Positions 27,057-35,742 of a stretch of DNA of 54,325 nt are shown here, piece by piece. The translations under genes and the position numbers were made by a program. The stretch comes from Enterococcus sp. BWB1-3 (GTDB taxonomy: Bacteria > Bacillota > Bacilli > Lactobacillales > Enterococcaceae). Under the pieces are notes generated by a model. It ran no database searches and was not told the origin of the DNA. It was given only the letters and a program-made list of their open reading frames with translations. Within the stretch, counting starts at the first letter, position 1. Every line of letters starts with the position of its first letter. The stretch is from NCBI RefSeq assembly GCF_016745275.1, contig NZ_JADOEP010000007.1, positions 1 through 54,325 on the forward strand. The letters run 5' to 3'.

Positions 27057-27620
27057 CTACATCGGCTTCAAATTTTTTTCCAGCCGATCAATCATCCATG
27101 CCAGACGTTTTGTTCGACCTGCTTCGGTTTTAGCATCAAGATAGGCTCTTGTGTATGTCTTTTTTACTGATGGAGACATATTTTGAAAATTTTTATAAGC
27201 CAGTTCATTTCCTTTTAGCAAAGCAGCTGTTTGTTCAAGCTGTTCATTGGTAATTGCAGAGGGCTTATTGGCATTATCCCACTGTCCGTTTGCTTTGGCC
27301 TCTGCAATTTTTTCCCTGCCGAAATCAGTCATCTGGCCATCGTTTTCCAATCGCTCAACAAGGGATTTATTTTTAGCTGACCACTTGCTGTTTTTTCTTC
27401 GGTTGGAAAAATACTTAATGTAGGCAGAGTCGTCTATCCGTTTCATTACTCCATCAATCCAACCGAAGCAAAGCGCTTCTTCAAGTGCTTCACTAGCTCT
27501 TAACGTGCTTAATTGATCTGTCTTACTGAACAGCAGCCAAACACCTTCACTGGTTTGACTGTTATCTGACAGCCATTTTCTAAAATCATTTTGTGTTTCA
27601 AAATGCAGCGGATCGGTCAT
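27057..27620 (-). CDS. YdeI/OmpD-associated family protein
   Basis: 187-residue protein of the YdeI family (DUF1801-like N-terminal fold with a C-terminal alpha domain). It contains EALCFGWIDGVMKRID, YIKYFSNRRKNSKWS and the end segment TYTRAYLDAKTEAGRTKRLA, which are family hallmarks. Function is unknown, though relatives are linked to resistance to cationic peptides. AAAGGAGG lies 7 bases before the ATG at 27620; the frame is open upstream but runs into a repeat. The downstream side is a dispersed repeat. Confidence 0.85.
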   Translation of the reverse strand: MTDPLHFETQNDFRKWLSDNSQTSEGVWLLFSKTDQLSTLRASEALEEALCFGWIDGVMKRIDDSAYIKYFSNRRKNSKWSAKNKSLVERLENDGQMTDFGREKIAEAKANGQWDNANKPSAITNEQLEQTAALLKGNELAYKNFQNMSPSVKKTYTRAYLDAKTEAGRTKRLAWMIDRLEKNLKPM

Positions 27621-27635
27621 TGAGTTTCCTCCTTT

Positions 27636-27700
27636 AATTCTAAATGGCTCTGCCATTTAGAAATTGATGAGATCGAAACGAAGTGTAGTAAGAACAGTAG
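27636..27700 (+). repeat. Single copy of the second 54-bp repeat unit
   Basis: TTCTAAATGGCTCTGCCATT followed by TAGAAATTGATGAGATCGAA matches the units at 18331-18450. It lies directly upstream of the YdeI ribosome binding site, so it could influence that gene. Confidence 0.82.
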
Positions 27701-27779
27701 AAGCAAAAATTATCTAGTTACTGAGGTTTTCTTATAACCGTTATATTTTAATACGCAACTTCTTTTTTACTGAAACTGT

Positions 27780-28313
27780 TTATTTTGGTGTAACCAGTTT
27801 TTTCAGTGGTTCAACCCCAAACATTTTTTCCTGATAGAGTAGTATTTCCGCACAGGCACGACTGTCTTCAAGAGCATCGTGGTGATGATTCAGCTGGATA
27901 TTCAAATTTTCGCAAACGGTATTCAGTTTATGATTTGGAAATTCGGGAAACAGCTTTCGGCTGGTTTTCACTGTACAAAGTGAAAGATAATTCGGCTGCT
28001 GGATTTGATAATAATCCAGGCATCCGGCCAACACACCACAGTCGAATCCGGCATTGTGGGCAACAACCAAACTGTCAGAGCTGAAGCAGGAACAAATCTG
28101 GTTCCAGACATCAGGAAACTTCGGAGCATCCGCAACATCTTCTGGATGAATCCCGTGTACTTGAATATTCTTCCAGAAGAAGTCTGTTTCCGGTTTAATC
28201 AGAGAATAATATTCACCAACAATTTGACTATTTTCAACTTTTATCAGGGCCACCGAGCAGGCGCTGTGTTTGGCGTAACTAGCTGTTTCAAAATCAATAG
28301 CATAAAAATTCAT
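27780..28313 (-). CDS. 3'-5' exonuclease (DnaQ/RNase T superfamily)
   Basis: 177 residues with the DEDDh layout: Exo I AIDFETA (D7, E9), Exo II HNAGFDCGVL, and Exo III HHDALEDSRACAEIL. It is a stand-alone exonuclease domain, like the proofreading epsilon domain but lacking a polymerase partner. Substrate could be DNA or RNA. It is separate from the xth gene by 109 bases, same strand. Confidence 0.9.
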   Translation of the reverse strand: MNFYAIDFETASYAKHSACSVALIKVENSQIVGEYYSLIKPETDFFWKNIQVHGIHPEDVADAPKFPDVWNQICSCFSSDSLVVAHNAGFDCGVLAGCLDYYQIQQPNYLSLCTVKTSRKLFPEFPNHKLNTVCENLNIQLNHHHDALEDSRACAEILLYQEKMFGVEPLKKLVTPK

Positions 28314-28422
28314 CTTAAAAATCCTTTCATTCAGATTGATAGTTTAATTATACGTTATTTTTGAAGAAATAGATTTATAGTTAACGTATTTAACAAAAAA
28401 TTAGGACCTGTTTAGAAATTTT

Positions 28423-29220
28423 TTAGTCAGGAATCACAGAAGCAGACTGTTCTTCTTTAGTATAAAAATCCGTTAGCTCCACTTCTACAGGACAATGATC
28501 ACTGCCGAAAATTTCTGTGTGTATTTTGGCTGAAGTCAGCCTGTCTGTCAGATCTTCTGATACAAGGAAGTAGTCAATCCGCCACCCGGCATTGTTCTGC
28601 CGTGCATTAAACCGATAGCTCCACCATGAATAGACGCTTTCAGTATCTGGATAGAAATAGCGGAAGGTATCAATAAAACCGCCTTCCAAAAGTGCTGAGA
28701 ATTTTTGACGTTCTTCTGGTGTAAATCCTGCATTCTTTTGATTGGTTTTCCAGTTTTTCAAGTCAATATTTTTATGAGCAACGTTCAGATCGCCGCAAAT
28801 AATCACTGATTTTTTCTTTTTAAGTTCACTCAGATAATTAAAAAATGCATCTTCCCAAGTCATTCGGTAATCCAGACGCTTTAACTCATTTTGTGAATTA
28901 GGTGTATAACAGGTAACTAAAAAGAAATCAGCATATTCAAGTGTGATCACACGTCCTTCTTTATCATGTTCTTCCATTCCGATCCCATAGTAAGCATTCA
29001 GTGCTTCTGCTTTTGCAAAAATAGCTGTGCCGGAATATCCCTTTTTCTCTGCATAGTTCCAGTACTGATAATAGCCAGGAAATACAAGATCAATTTGACC
29101 TTCCTGAAGCTTTGTTTCCTGCAGACAGAAAAAGTCTGCATCCATTTCTTCAAATACTTCAATAAAATTCTTTTTGACAACAGCCCGCAAGCCGTTTACA
29201 TTCCATGAAATACATTTCAT
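28423..29220 (-). CDS. xth: Exodeoxyribonuclease III / AP endonuclease
   Basis: Base-excision repair enzyme that cuts at abasic sites and removes 3' blocks. The 265 residues contain the EEP-superfamily motifs in order: SWNVNGLRA, QETKLQ, GYSGTAIF, CGDLNVAH, WRIDYFLVS and the catalytic GSDHCPVE. A C-terminal extension of about 15 residues follows. AGGAGG is 8-9 bases before the ATG. Called exoA or xth in Firmicutes. Confidence 0.95.
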   Translation of the reverse strand: MKCISWNVNGLRAVVKKNFIEVFEEMDADFFCLQETKLQEGQIDLVFPGYYQYWNYAEKKGYSGTAIFAKAEALNAYYGIGMEEHDKEGRVITLEYADFFLVTCYTPNSQNELKRLDYRMTWEDAFFNYLSELKKKKSVIICGDLNVAHKNIDLKNWKTNQKNAGFTPEERQKFSALLEGGFIDTFRYFYPDTESVYSWWSYRFNARQNNAGWRIDYFLVSEDLTDRLTSAKIHTEIFGSDHCPVEVELTDFYTKEEQSASVIPD

Positions 29221-29256
29221 TATGAGGTTCCTCCTAATTTTGAAAGTAGATATATT

Positions 29257-29507
29257 TTACTGCGGATTGTCTGCTATGCTGTGTTTTTTCAGCTTAAAAA
29301 TGAAAAGAAAGCTTAATACGGTAGAAAGAATAAAAAGCGAAATACCAAAATATAAGAGTGGTGCTTTCTTCAGATTTCGAATAAATGTAAAAATGTCTCC
29401 CCTAAATAGATTTATAGGTGAAAGAACTGTGTATGAAAAAATATCAATAGAAAACATAAAGCACAGTCCGGCAATAAAAAGATAGATAAAGCAGTTTTTT
29501 TACTCAT
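29257..29507 (-). pseudogene. Small two-helix membrane protein, frame broken at a poly-A tract
   Basis: An ATG at 29507 with GGAGGAAG 6-7 bases upstream begins MSKK, then reaches seven A (T at 29495-29501 on the + strand) and goes out of frame. One more A would join it to a long frame reading FIYLFIAGLCFMFSIDIFSY and continuing to YFGISLFILSTVLSFLFIFK, ending at 29257. That protein would have about 83 residues and two transmembrane segments. It may be phase-variable, truly broken, or a sequencing error. Family not recognised. Confidence 0.6.
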
Positions 29508-29509
29508 AA

Positions 29510-29795
29510 ACAGCTTCCTCCAACTATTCTGATGAAATGAAAAATAGGTTCAGCCTTATTAATTATAACACTATTGCTCTGACCAAATTATAAATTATAG
29601 TAAAAAAATGATAGGAGTCATGTTTGAGTTAGTGAAGAATGAAAGAATCGGACGGATAAGAATTTCTGCAGTGTTAAAGGTAACTTGGGAATCAGCAGCT
29701 GTTTGAAAACTTTGAATAATGACCACCAAGAAAAGAAGTAATTTTCTTTGAAATATAGTACTATTAAAGATAATTGTTTATAGGAGAGGGTATGT
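29510..29795. other. Intergenic region before the oxidoreductase gene
   Basis: About 285 bases with no gene. A TTGAAA near 29748 with a poor -10 could be the promoter. Nothing else stands out. Confidence 0.4.
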
Positions 29796-30710
29796 ATGAA
29801 AATAGGTGTTATCGGTCTGGGAAACATCGCTCAAAAAGCATATTTGCCGGTGTACAGTGAGTTAAGAAATGAAGGCGAATTTGTTCTTTCAACCAGAAAT
29901 AAAGAAACAAGAGAGCTTTTACAGAATAAATATGGGTTTAAAGAGCTTGTTGCAACAGTGGAAGAGCTGATTGCTTCAGGAATTGAAGCATGTTTTGTCC
30001 ATGTGGCAACAGAAGTTCATGTTGAAATTGTAGAAAAACTGTTGAAAGCCGGCATCCATGTTTGTGTGGATAAACCTCTGAGCGAAAATCTTTTAGAAGT
30101 TAAAAAACTGCAGGAATACGCACTGAAGAATCAGTTGATTTTGATGATTGCTTTTAACCGCCGTTTTGCTCCGTTTGTTGATAACCTTAAGAAAATTGAA
30201 GATAAGAATTTGATTCTTGTACAAAAAAACAGAATTAATTCACCGGGAGCCTCCAGCTTTATGATCTATGATCTTTTTCTTCACGTGGTTGATACAGCGG
30301 TTTATCTCCTTGATGGACCCGTTCAGCAGGTGCAGTCAAAAATGATTGAGAAAGACGGGAAGCTGCAACGAGTATTTCTGCATTTAGAGACAGAGACTAC
30401 AACGGCAATTTGTTCCATGGATCTGGTATCTGGTGCGAATACCGAATCCTGTCAAGTGACGTCACCTTCTGGAACCTTTTACTTGGAGAACTTAACAGAC
30501 TTGACATCTGTATCTGCAGAAGGAACAGCGAAAGAAACTTTTGGAGACTGGACAACGACGCTTGAAAAAAGAGGATTTGCTCCGATGATAAGAAACTTTA
30601 TCCAAGGCGTTAGGGAAAAAAATTCTGCGAAGCTAAAACAGGAAAAGGTATTTCTAAGTCATGAACTTTGCAGCCTGATCTTGCAGCAGCATCAACGCCA
30701 TGTTTTATAG
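29796..30710 (+). CDS. Gfo/Idh/MocA family oxidoreductase
   Basis: NAD(P)-dependent dehydrogenase of 304 residues. The Rossmann fingerprint is at the start (MKIGVIGLGNIAQKAYLPVY), and the family EKP-like motif reads VDKPLSENL near residues 92-100. A substrate domain follows with the conserved H of FLHVVDTAVYLL. Substrate is likely a sugar or cyclitol derivative, but is not determinable. AGGAGAGGG is 8 bases before the ATG. Stands alone. Confidence 0.9.
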   Translation: MKIGVIGLGNIAQKAYLPVYSELRNEGEFVLSTRNKETRELLQNKYGFKELVATVEELIASGIEACFVHVATEVHVEIVEKLLKAGIHVCVDKPLSENLLEVKKLQEYALKNQLILMIAFNRRFAPFVDNLKKIEDKNLILVQKNRINSPGASSFMIYDLFLHVVDTAVYLLDGPVQQVQSKMIEKDGKLQRVFLHLETETTTAICSMDLVSGANTESCQVTSPSGTFYLENLTDLTSVSAEGTAKETFGDWTTTLEKRGFAPMIRNFIQGVREKNSAKLKQEKVFLSHELCSLILQQHQRHVL

Positions 30711-30767
30711 GTGAAATGATAGATTGGTAAAAAGCTTTGGAGAAATCCGAAGGTTTTTAACGTCCTC

Positions 30768-30796
30768 TAGAAAGTTTCTCTTTATCATGCTAGAAT
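30768..30796 (+). promoter_or_regulatory. Promoter of murB with extended -10
   Basis: TGC-TAGAAT at 30788-30796 is an extended -10. A fair -35 (TAGAAA, 30768-30773) is 17 bases upstream. Confidence 0.55.
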
Positions 30797-30832
30797 GATA
30801 ACGATGTTTTGTAAGAAAGGAATCGACTTTCA

Positions 30833-31741
30833 ATGAATAAAATTAAAGAGAAAATACAATTAAAACTTAAAGAAACGACTATTTTGTTTGATGAACCTTT
30901 GATGAATTTTACTTTTACAAAGACCGGAGGACCAGCAGACATGCTGTCTTTTCCAAAGACTAAAGAAGAGGTACGGCAGATAGTTCTTTTTTGCAGGGAG
31001 AATGGTATTCCGTGGATCGTTCTGGGAAATGCAAGCAACCTGATTGTTCGTGATGGCGGAATTCGCGGCATGGTTATCATGCTGGCGGAGATGAATCAGG
31101 TCAATGTGGCTGGCGATAAACTAACAGTAGATGCCGGTGCTAAACTGATCGATACAACCTATGAAGCACTGGCCAATGATTTGGCAGGTTTTGAATTTGC
31201 ATCAGGTATTCCCGGAAGTGTCGGTGGAGCTGTCTTCATGAATGCAGGAGCCTATGACGGCGAAATTAAAGATGTTTTTGAATCAGTGGAAATTTTGTTG
31301 CCTACAGGTGAATTTCAACTACTGACAAATGAAGAAATGAATTTTTCCTACAGACACAGTGCTCTTCAGAATATGAAATGTATTGCTTTGCAGGCGGTTT
31401 TTGCACTGACAAAGGGTGATACTCAGCAAATCAAACGAAGGATGGATGAGCTGACTGAATTAAGACAGTCAAAACAACCATTGGAATATCCGTCTTGCGG
31501 CAGTGTGTTTAAGAGACCGGAGGGACATTTTACAGGTAAGCTGATACAGGATGCTGGATTACAGGGGCTAAAATGGGGCGGTGCACAAATTTCAGAGAAG
31601 CATGCAGGTTTTATCGTAAACATTGATGGTGCAACTGCAACTGATTATGTGGAATTGATTGCCCATATCCAGTCAGTGATTCTGGAACAGTTCGGCGTTA
31701 AACTGGAAACTGAAGTCCGCATTATCGGTGAAGAAAAATAG
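30833..31741 (+). CDS. murB: UDP-N-acetylenolpyruvoylglucosamine reductase
   Basis: FAD enzyme that reduces UDP-GlcNAc-enolpyruvate to UDP-MurNAc in peptidoglycan synthesis. The 302 residues contain the FAD-site motifs TKTGGPADMLSFP, GNASNLIVRDGG, and GIPGSVGGAVFMNAGAYDGE. The catalytic serine region YPSCGSVFKRP and a type II layout (no YE loop, as in Firmicutes) complete it. AGAAAGGA is about 10 bases before the ATG. Confidence 0.96.
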   Translation: MNKIKEKIQLKLKETTILFDEPLMNFTFTKTGGPADMLSFPKTKEEVRQIVLFCRENGIPWIVLGNASNLIVRDGGIRGMVIMLAEMNQVNVAGDKLTVDAGAKLIDTTYEALANDLAGFEFASGIPGSVGGAVFMNAGAYDGEIKDVFESVEILLPTGEFQLLTNEEMNFSYRHSALQNMKCIALQAVFALTKGDTQQIKRRMDELTELRQSKQPLEYPSCGSVFKRPEGHFTGKLIQDAGLQGLKWGGAQISEKHAGFIVNIDGATATDYVELIAHIQSVILEQFGVKLETEVRIIGEEK

Positions 31742-31751
31742 AAGAAATAGG

Positions 31752-32250
31752 GTGTCGAAAACAATACTAAATTTTCGTTTTGCTGAAGAAAAGGACCTTC
31801 CCGTAAATTCTTCAATATATCAAAGAACTTGCTGAATACGAATAACTTTCTGCAGAAGTGACTGCAGATGAAACTATTTTGAAAGAGTGGTTTTTTGATA
31901 AGGAAAGAGCAAATGTACTGTTTCCTTTGGTTGAAAATAAGCTGATTGGTTTTTGTCTGTACTTTTATAATTTTTCTGCATACCTAGTCCGCTCCGGTTT
32001 GTATATTGAAGATTCATACATCGAAGAAAAATACTGGAAAATAGGGTATGGCAAAGAACTTCTGCACAGGATTTTTGAAATTGCCAAAGAAGAAAAATTA
32101 GGGACGGTGGAATGATTGTACTTAAATGAAAATACACCGGCTATGGAGTTTTATATTTCTCAAGGTACTGATCTGATGATGGATTGGACAGTGTTCAAAG
32201 TTAAAAATGAATTGCAAGAAAAAATCATCCTGAACAGAGGTTCAGGATGA
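31752..32250 (+). pseudogene. Broken GNAT acetyltransferase (diamine acetyltransferase-like)
   Basis: A GNAT gene starts at the GTG (VSKTILNFRFAEEKDLP), shifts frame near 31798, has an in-frame TAA near 31842, then reads as a long open piece (FPLVENKLIGFCLYFYNFSA, WKIGYGKELLHRIFEIAKEE, the acetyl-CoA motif region). It hits TGA at 32113-32115 and continues LYLNENTPAMEFYISQG. One frameshift plus two stops means it is inactive. The end overlaps a terminator. Confidence 0.75.
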
Positions 32251-32253
32251 TTT
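32222..32253 (-). terminator. Bidirectional terminator of the CBS-domain gene
   Basis: AAATCATCCTGAAC (32222-32235) and GTTCAGGATGATTT (32240-32253) form a perfect 14-bp stem with a 4-base loop. On the reverse strand it is followed by a T-run, so it chiefly ends the cbpA-like gene. Confidence 0.9.
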
Positions 32254-32260
32254 CTATAAT

Positions 32261-32905
32261 CTAATTTTTGTTGTTTTTTAAGTCTTCAATTTCCACAACC
32301 TTGAAGTTCTTTCTTTCCAGCTGCTCCACAATCAGAGTACATATTTCTTCTGTTGTTTCAGAAGGCAGGGTGATTAATGTCCGGCGAATAAACTCATCTT
32401 CACCAATATCCAGAGTGATACAGCTGGCTATACTGCTGTGCTTTGCAATGATCTTGGAAATGCTTGCCAAATCGCCCTGTTTGCCAGTTGAAGCAATAGT
32501 CAGAACATAGCTTCCTCTTTCAATATTCCATGATTGAGCGAGAATGTTCAGAAGGGTGCTGTGGGTCAAAATTCCATAAAAATGATTATTTTCATCTAAA
32601 ACAGCAATATAAGGCAATTCTTTGATTGTAAAGAACACTTTAAAAAAGGAAGTGTTGATAAAAATAAATTTCGTCGCGTTCTTTAATAAATAAGTTACAG
32701 GGAGACTCATATCCCCTCCGTTTGCTTTGTGTCTGTAGATATGCATTTTATAAATATTGCCTCGGAATATTTTTCCTGTTTTATCCAAAATCGGTACACA
32801 ACGATAGCCTGATTCTTCTAGTATATTTAAGGCTTCTTCCAATGTGCAGGATTCGTTTACTGTAGTTAGATTTTTTTTCTTGAGAACAACAGATTTTACT
32901 AACAT
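32261..32905 (-). CDS. cbpA: CBS-ACT domain protein, probable c-di-AMP binding protein CbpA
   Basis: 214 residues. The N-terminal half has two CBS motifs (for example SCTLEEALNILEESGYRCVP and AVLDENNHFYGILTHSTLLN) and the C-terminal half resembles an ACT domain (GSYVLTIASTGKQGDLASIS). This layout matches the CbpA family of Listeria and enterococci, which binds cyclic di-AMP. AAGGAGG sits 7 bases before the ATG at 32905; the frame is open further upstream without a ribosome binding site. The target pathway is not known. Confidence 0.78.
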   Translation of the reverse strand: MLVKSVVLKKKNLTTVNESCTLEEALNILEESGYRCVPILDKTGKIFRGNIYKMHIYRHKANGGDMSLPVTYLLKNATKFIFINTSFFKVFFTIKELPYIAVLDENNHFYGILTHSTLLNILAQSWNIERGSYVLTIASTGKQGDLASISKIIAKHSSIASCITLDIGEDEFIRRTLITLPSETTEEICTLIVEQLERKNFKVVEIEDLKNNKN

Positions 32906-33424
32906 GTCTAGCCCTCCTTGAATTAGATGTTTATGACAAATTAATGATAACATAACTTGATGAAAAACAATAGCCTGTGGAATACAGCAGAATTTGAAAA
33001 AATTCGGATTTTCAGTTTTCAATTTTTGGAAGAATGGCTGTTTAAGATTGTTGACTGAAGCAACGGAAATTAAAGAGAGTTACTGCTTGTGTACTGTCTG
33101 ATTGCTCTCAATAAATTGATGCTGATTTTTTTAGGCAGTTGATAAAGGAGATAGGAATTTTTTTAAGAATTGACAGCAGGTTGCACAAGGACAAAAAGAT
33201 GAAGAAACCAATAGTGAAAATCATATTATTAATTTTCTGAATCTAAAATTTCTCTGTTATTTCCCATTCACTTTTGGTGATAGCAGATAGTTAGTCAAAA
33301 AATACATGGCTATTATTTATCAATTGCAAATTTTTTGATTAATAACCATACATTTCAGAAATTTTTCTACAGTTTCAGAAAAATATTTCTTCATGATTTT
33401 GTCATGAGATTGAAATACTCAATA
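32906..33424. other. Intergenic region between cbpA and rpmG
   Basis: About 520 bases without a supported gene. An imperfect palindrome near 33307-33350 (ATGGCTATTATTTATCAA with TTGATTAATAACCAT) is visible. Confidence 0.35.
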
Positions 33425-33453
33425 TTGACTTTTTTTCAATTAAGTGCTAATGT
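33425..33453 (+). promoter_or_regulatory. Probable promoter of rpmG-secE
   Basis: TTGACT (33425-33430) and an extended TGC-TAATGT (-10 at 33448-33453) are 17 bases apart, 35 bases before rpmG. Confidence 0.5.
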
Positions 33454-33488
33454 TATTGAGTGATTTTGCGAACGGAGGAGGATAAAAT

Positions 33489-33641
33489 ATGGCAGTAAAA
33501 AAAGCAGCTCTAGCCTGTTCAGTTTGCGGCTCTCGCAATTATTCCAAAGCAGTCAGTGAGGGAAAGCGCGGAGAGCGATTGGAAGTAAAAAAGTTCTGTA
33601 AATATTGCGGACAGCATACCTTACATAAAGAAACGAAATAA
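33489..33641 (+). CDS. rpmG: 50S ribosomal protein L33
   Basis: 50-residue zinc-type L33 (CxxC...CxxC): CSVCG at 10-14 and CKYCG at 37-41. Sequence begins [28 protein letters not shown] precedes the ATG. secE follows after 18 bases, as in other Firmicutes (rpmG-secE-nusG). Short and easily missed. Confidence 0.93.
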   Translation: MAVKKAALACSVCGSRNYSKAVSEGKRGERLEVKKFCKYCGQHTLHKETK

Positions 33642-33659
33642 CCATTTGGAGGGGTAGAA

Positions 33660-33830
33660 ATGAAATTTTTTAAAGGTGTCAGAGAAGAAATGAAGCAAGT
33701 CACTTGGCCTGGAAAAAGACAATTGCGTAAAGACACGCTGACTGTTATTGAAACAACAATCCTGTTTGGCGTAATGTTCTTCATTATGGATACAGCCATT
33801 CAGACATTGTTTAGTTTAATCCTTCGCTGA
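33660..33830 (+). CDS. secE: Preprotein translocase subunit SecE
   Basis: 56-residue minimal SecE with one C-terminal membrane segment. The family motif VTWPGKRQLRKDTLTV, followed by a helix (ILFGVMFFIMDTAIQTLFSL), is clear. It clamps SecY in the translocon. TGGAGGGG lies before the ATG. Confidence 0.93.
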   Translation: MKFFKGVREEMKQVTWPGKRQLRKDTLTVIETTILFGVMFFIMDTAIQTLFSLILR

Positions 33831-33907
33831 TTGTAACTGGTATTTTACTGAAAACGGTGCTATACTGTTGTGGTAAAGAAAAACTTCGGGACTGCTGAGG
33901 TTTTTTT
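33831..33907 (+). promoter_or_regulatory. Internal promoter and weak hairpin before nusG
   Basis: An extended -10 TGC-TATACT lies at 33858-33866. A weak hairpin (AACTTC 33882-33887 with GAGGTT 33897-33902) runs into seven T. It may end the rpmG-secE transcript or attenuate one into nusG. Confidence 0.45.
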
Positions 33908-33999
33908 ATTTTTCTTAAAAATAGAACCTGTGTGGAGACTTTGACAGCAGAGTGTTCAAACAGATTCTTGCTAATCTAAATTATAAGGAGCTAGAAAAA

Positions 34000-34542
34000 A
34001 TGGAATCCTATGAAAAAAACTGGTATGTGCTGCATACTTATTCCGGTTATGAAAACAAAGTAAAGGCAAATATTGAATCTCGTGCTCAAAGCATGGGGAT
34101 GGGTGACTTTATTTTTCGTGTAGTTGTTCCTGAAGAAACAGCTACAGAAGAAAAGAACGGAAAAAAGAAAGAAGTCGTTCATAAGACATTTCCTGGATAT
34201 GTACTTGTTGAAATGGTCATGACAGATGATTCCTGGTATGTAGTTCGTAATACTCCCGGCGTAACAGGCTTTGTAGGATCTCATGGTGCAGGAAGCAAGC
34301 CAGCTCCTCTGTTGCAGGAAGAAATCAATCATATTCTTCGCTCCATCGGTATCAGTACACGTCAATCTGAACTTGAAGTAGAGATTGGGGAAACTGTTCG
34401 AATTATTGAAGGAGCCTTCTCTGGACTGGAAGGTGAAGTGACAGAGATTGACGAAGAGAAACAAAAACTGAAAGTAAACATCGATATGTTTGGTCGTGAA
34501 ACAAGTACCGAACTGGACTTTGAACAAGTGGACAAAATCTAA
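34000..34542 (+). CDS. nusG: Transcription termination/antitermination factor NusG
   Basis: 180-residue NusG with the NGN domain (NWYVLHTYSGYENKVKANIE ... VEMVMTDDSWYVVRNTPGVT) and a C-terminal KOW domain (GETVRIIEGAFSGLEGEVTE). Binds RNA polymerase and couples it to the ribosome or termination. The ATG at 34000, with AAGGAG 9-10 bases upstream, is used; an upstream open extension from 33952 has no ribosome binding site. Confidence 0.95.
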   Translation: MESYEKNWYVLHTYSGYENKVKANIESRAQSMGMGDFIFRVVVPEETATEEKNGKKKEVVHKTFPGYVLVEMVMTDDSWYVVRNTPGVTGFVGSHGAGSKPAPLLQEEINHILRSIGISTRQSELEVEIGETVRIIEGAFSGLEGEVTEIDEEKQKLKVNIDMFGRETSTELDFEQVDKI

Positions 34543-34564
34543 AGCTTGGACTAAATAAATAGAT

Positions 34565-34609
34565 AGGATCTTTTAAACTGAGCAGCCTCAGTTTAAAAGA
34601 TCCTTTTTT
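34565..34609 (+). terminator. Strong terminator after nusG
   Basis: AGGATCTTTTAAACTGAG (34565-34582) and its exact complement (34587-34604) form an 18-bp stem with a CAGC loop, followed by a T-run. Confidence 0.95.
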
Positions 34610-34847
34610 AATGTTCGTGTTTTCGTCGATTTGAAGAAAGACAAACAGAATTAAATGTCTATACATAAATTAAAGGAAGTAAAAATTATACTTTGTTTGA
34701 GAAATTGCACTCTGTTATTGTAAATCAAGTAGAAATTTTTTTTGAGTAAATGAGTAGAAAGTTGAATGGAAATGCGAACAAATTGTATTTGTTATTCATT
34801 TGCTTTGAACTTGTGCTGAAAAAATAAGAATATACTGCAAAGTCTTA
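34610..34847. other. Gene-free region between nusG and potB
   Basis: About 240 AT-rich bases, beyond the nusG terminator and before the pot promoter. Nothing else seen. Confidence 0.4.
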
Positions 34848-34876
34848 TTGAAAATGTTCGTATTCTTGATTATAAT
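34848..34876 (+). promoter_or_regulatory. Promoter of the pot-type operon
   Basis: TTGAAA (34848-34853), 17-base spacer, TATAAT (34871-34876), 29 bases before the first gene. Confidence 0.75.
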
Positions 34877-34905
34877 ATTACAGAAAACGAATGAGGAGAG
34901 GTTGA

Positions 34906-35742
34906 ATGAAGAAGAATGTTCCGTATTTGATTATTACACCTGGTATTATTCTACTGTTATTTTTTATGATTGTACCATTGGTAAACAGCATCTGGCCAAC
35001 AGTTTTTACTGAAAACGGAGCCAGTGTTCAATCCTATGTCGATTTTCTGACAGACGATTATAACCTGAAGATTTTTCTTCGTACGATACGAGTATCGTTG
35101 ATTGTAACAGTGATATCTGCTGCTTTGGGAATACCGGCGGCCTATTTTATTGCAGGAGTGAACAAAAAATGGAAGAGCATCTTGATGGCAATGACGATGT
35201 TTCCACTGTTAACAAATTCGGTTATCCGAAGCTTTGCGTGGATCAATATTTTGGGGAAATCCGGTGTTGTAAACAACTTGCTCGTGAATACCGGAATTGT
35301 TGATGAGCCGCTGACGTTGCTGTACACAGAATTTTCCATTGTTGTCGGATCAGTTTATCTTTTTTTACCAACAATGATAATGACACTTGTAGGTGTGATG
35401 GAAACAATTGAACGGGAAACATTGGAAGCTGCTGAGACGCTGGGCGCAAGTCCTTTCAGGGCTTTTTATAAGATTGTTCTCCCTCTTTGTACACCAGGTG
35501 TAATTGTCGGCAGTATTCTGGTGTTTACTGGGACTATGACAGCCTATACCACACCACAGTTATTGGGAGGCAATAAAAATATGATGATGGCAACCTTCCT
35601 TTATCAAAAAGCATCTACATTAGGCGACTGGACATCAGCTAGTGTCATTGCACTGATTATGATTGCAACCACACTTATTGTAAATAAGGGATTGAACATG
35701 ATTGCTGCCCGTCTGGATCGGAGGGAGATGAACCATGCGTAA
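34906..35742 (+). CDS. potB: PotB-like ABC transporter permease
   Basis: 278-residue inner-membrane permease, six helices, with the EAA loop contacting the ATPase (EAAETLGASPFRAFYKIVLP). It belongs to the polyamine/iron-type (CysTW/Pot) importer class. GAGGAGAGG precedes the ATG. It overlaps potC by 8 bases. The operon order is permease-permease-ATPase-binding protein. Named after spermidine/putrescine relatives; the true substrate may differ because purine-type deaminases follow. Confidence 0.88.
   Translation: MKKNVPYLIITPGIILLLFFMIVPLVNSIWPTVFTENGASVQSYVDFLTDDYNLKIFLRTIRVSLIVTVISAALGIPAAYFIAGVNKKWKSILMAMTMFPLLTNSVIRSFAWINILGKSGVVNNLLVNTGIVDEPLTLLYTEFSIVVGSVYLFLPTMIMTLVGVMETIERETLEAAETLGASPFRAFYKIVLPLCTPGVIVGSILVFTGTMTAYTTPQLLGGNKNMMMATFLYQKASTLGDWTSASVIALIMIATTLIVNKGLNMIAARLDRREMNHA

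Noticed and set aside
33991-34527. 178-codon reverse-strand frame over nusG
   Set aside because: Antisense shadow; composition typical of reverse-strand reading of A-rich genes.
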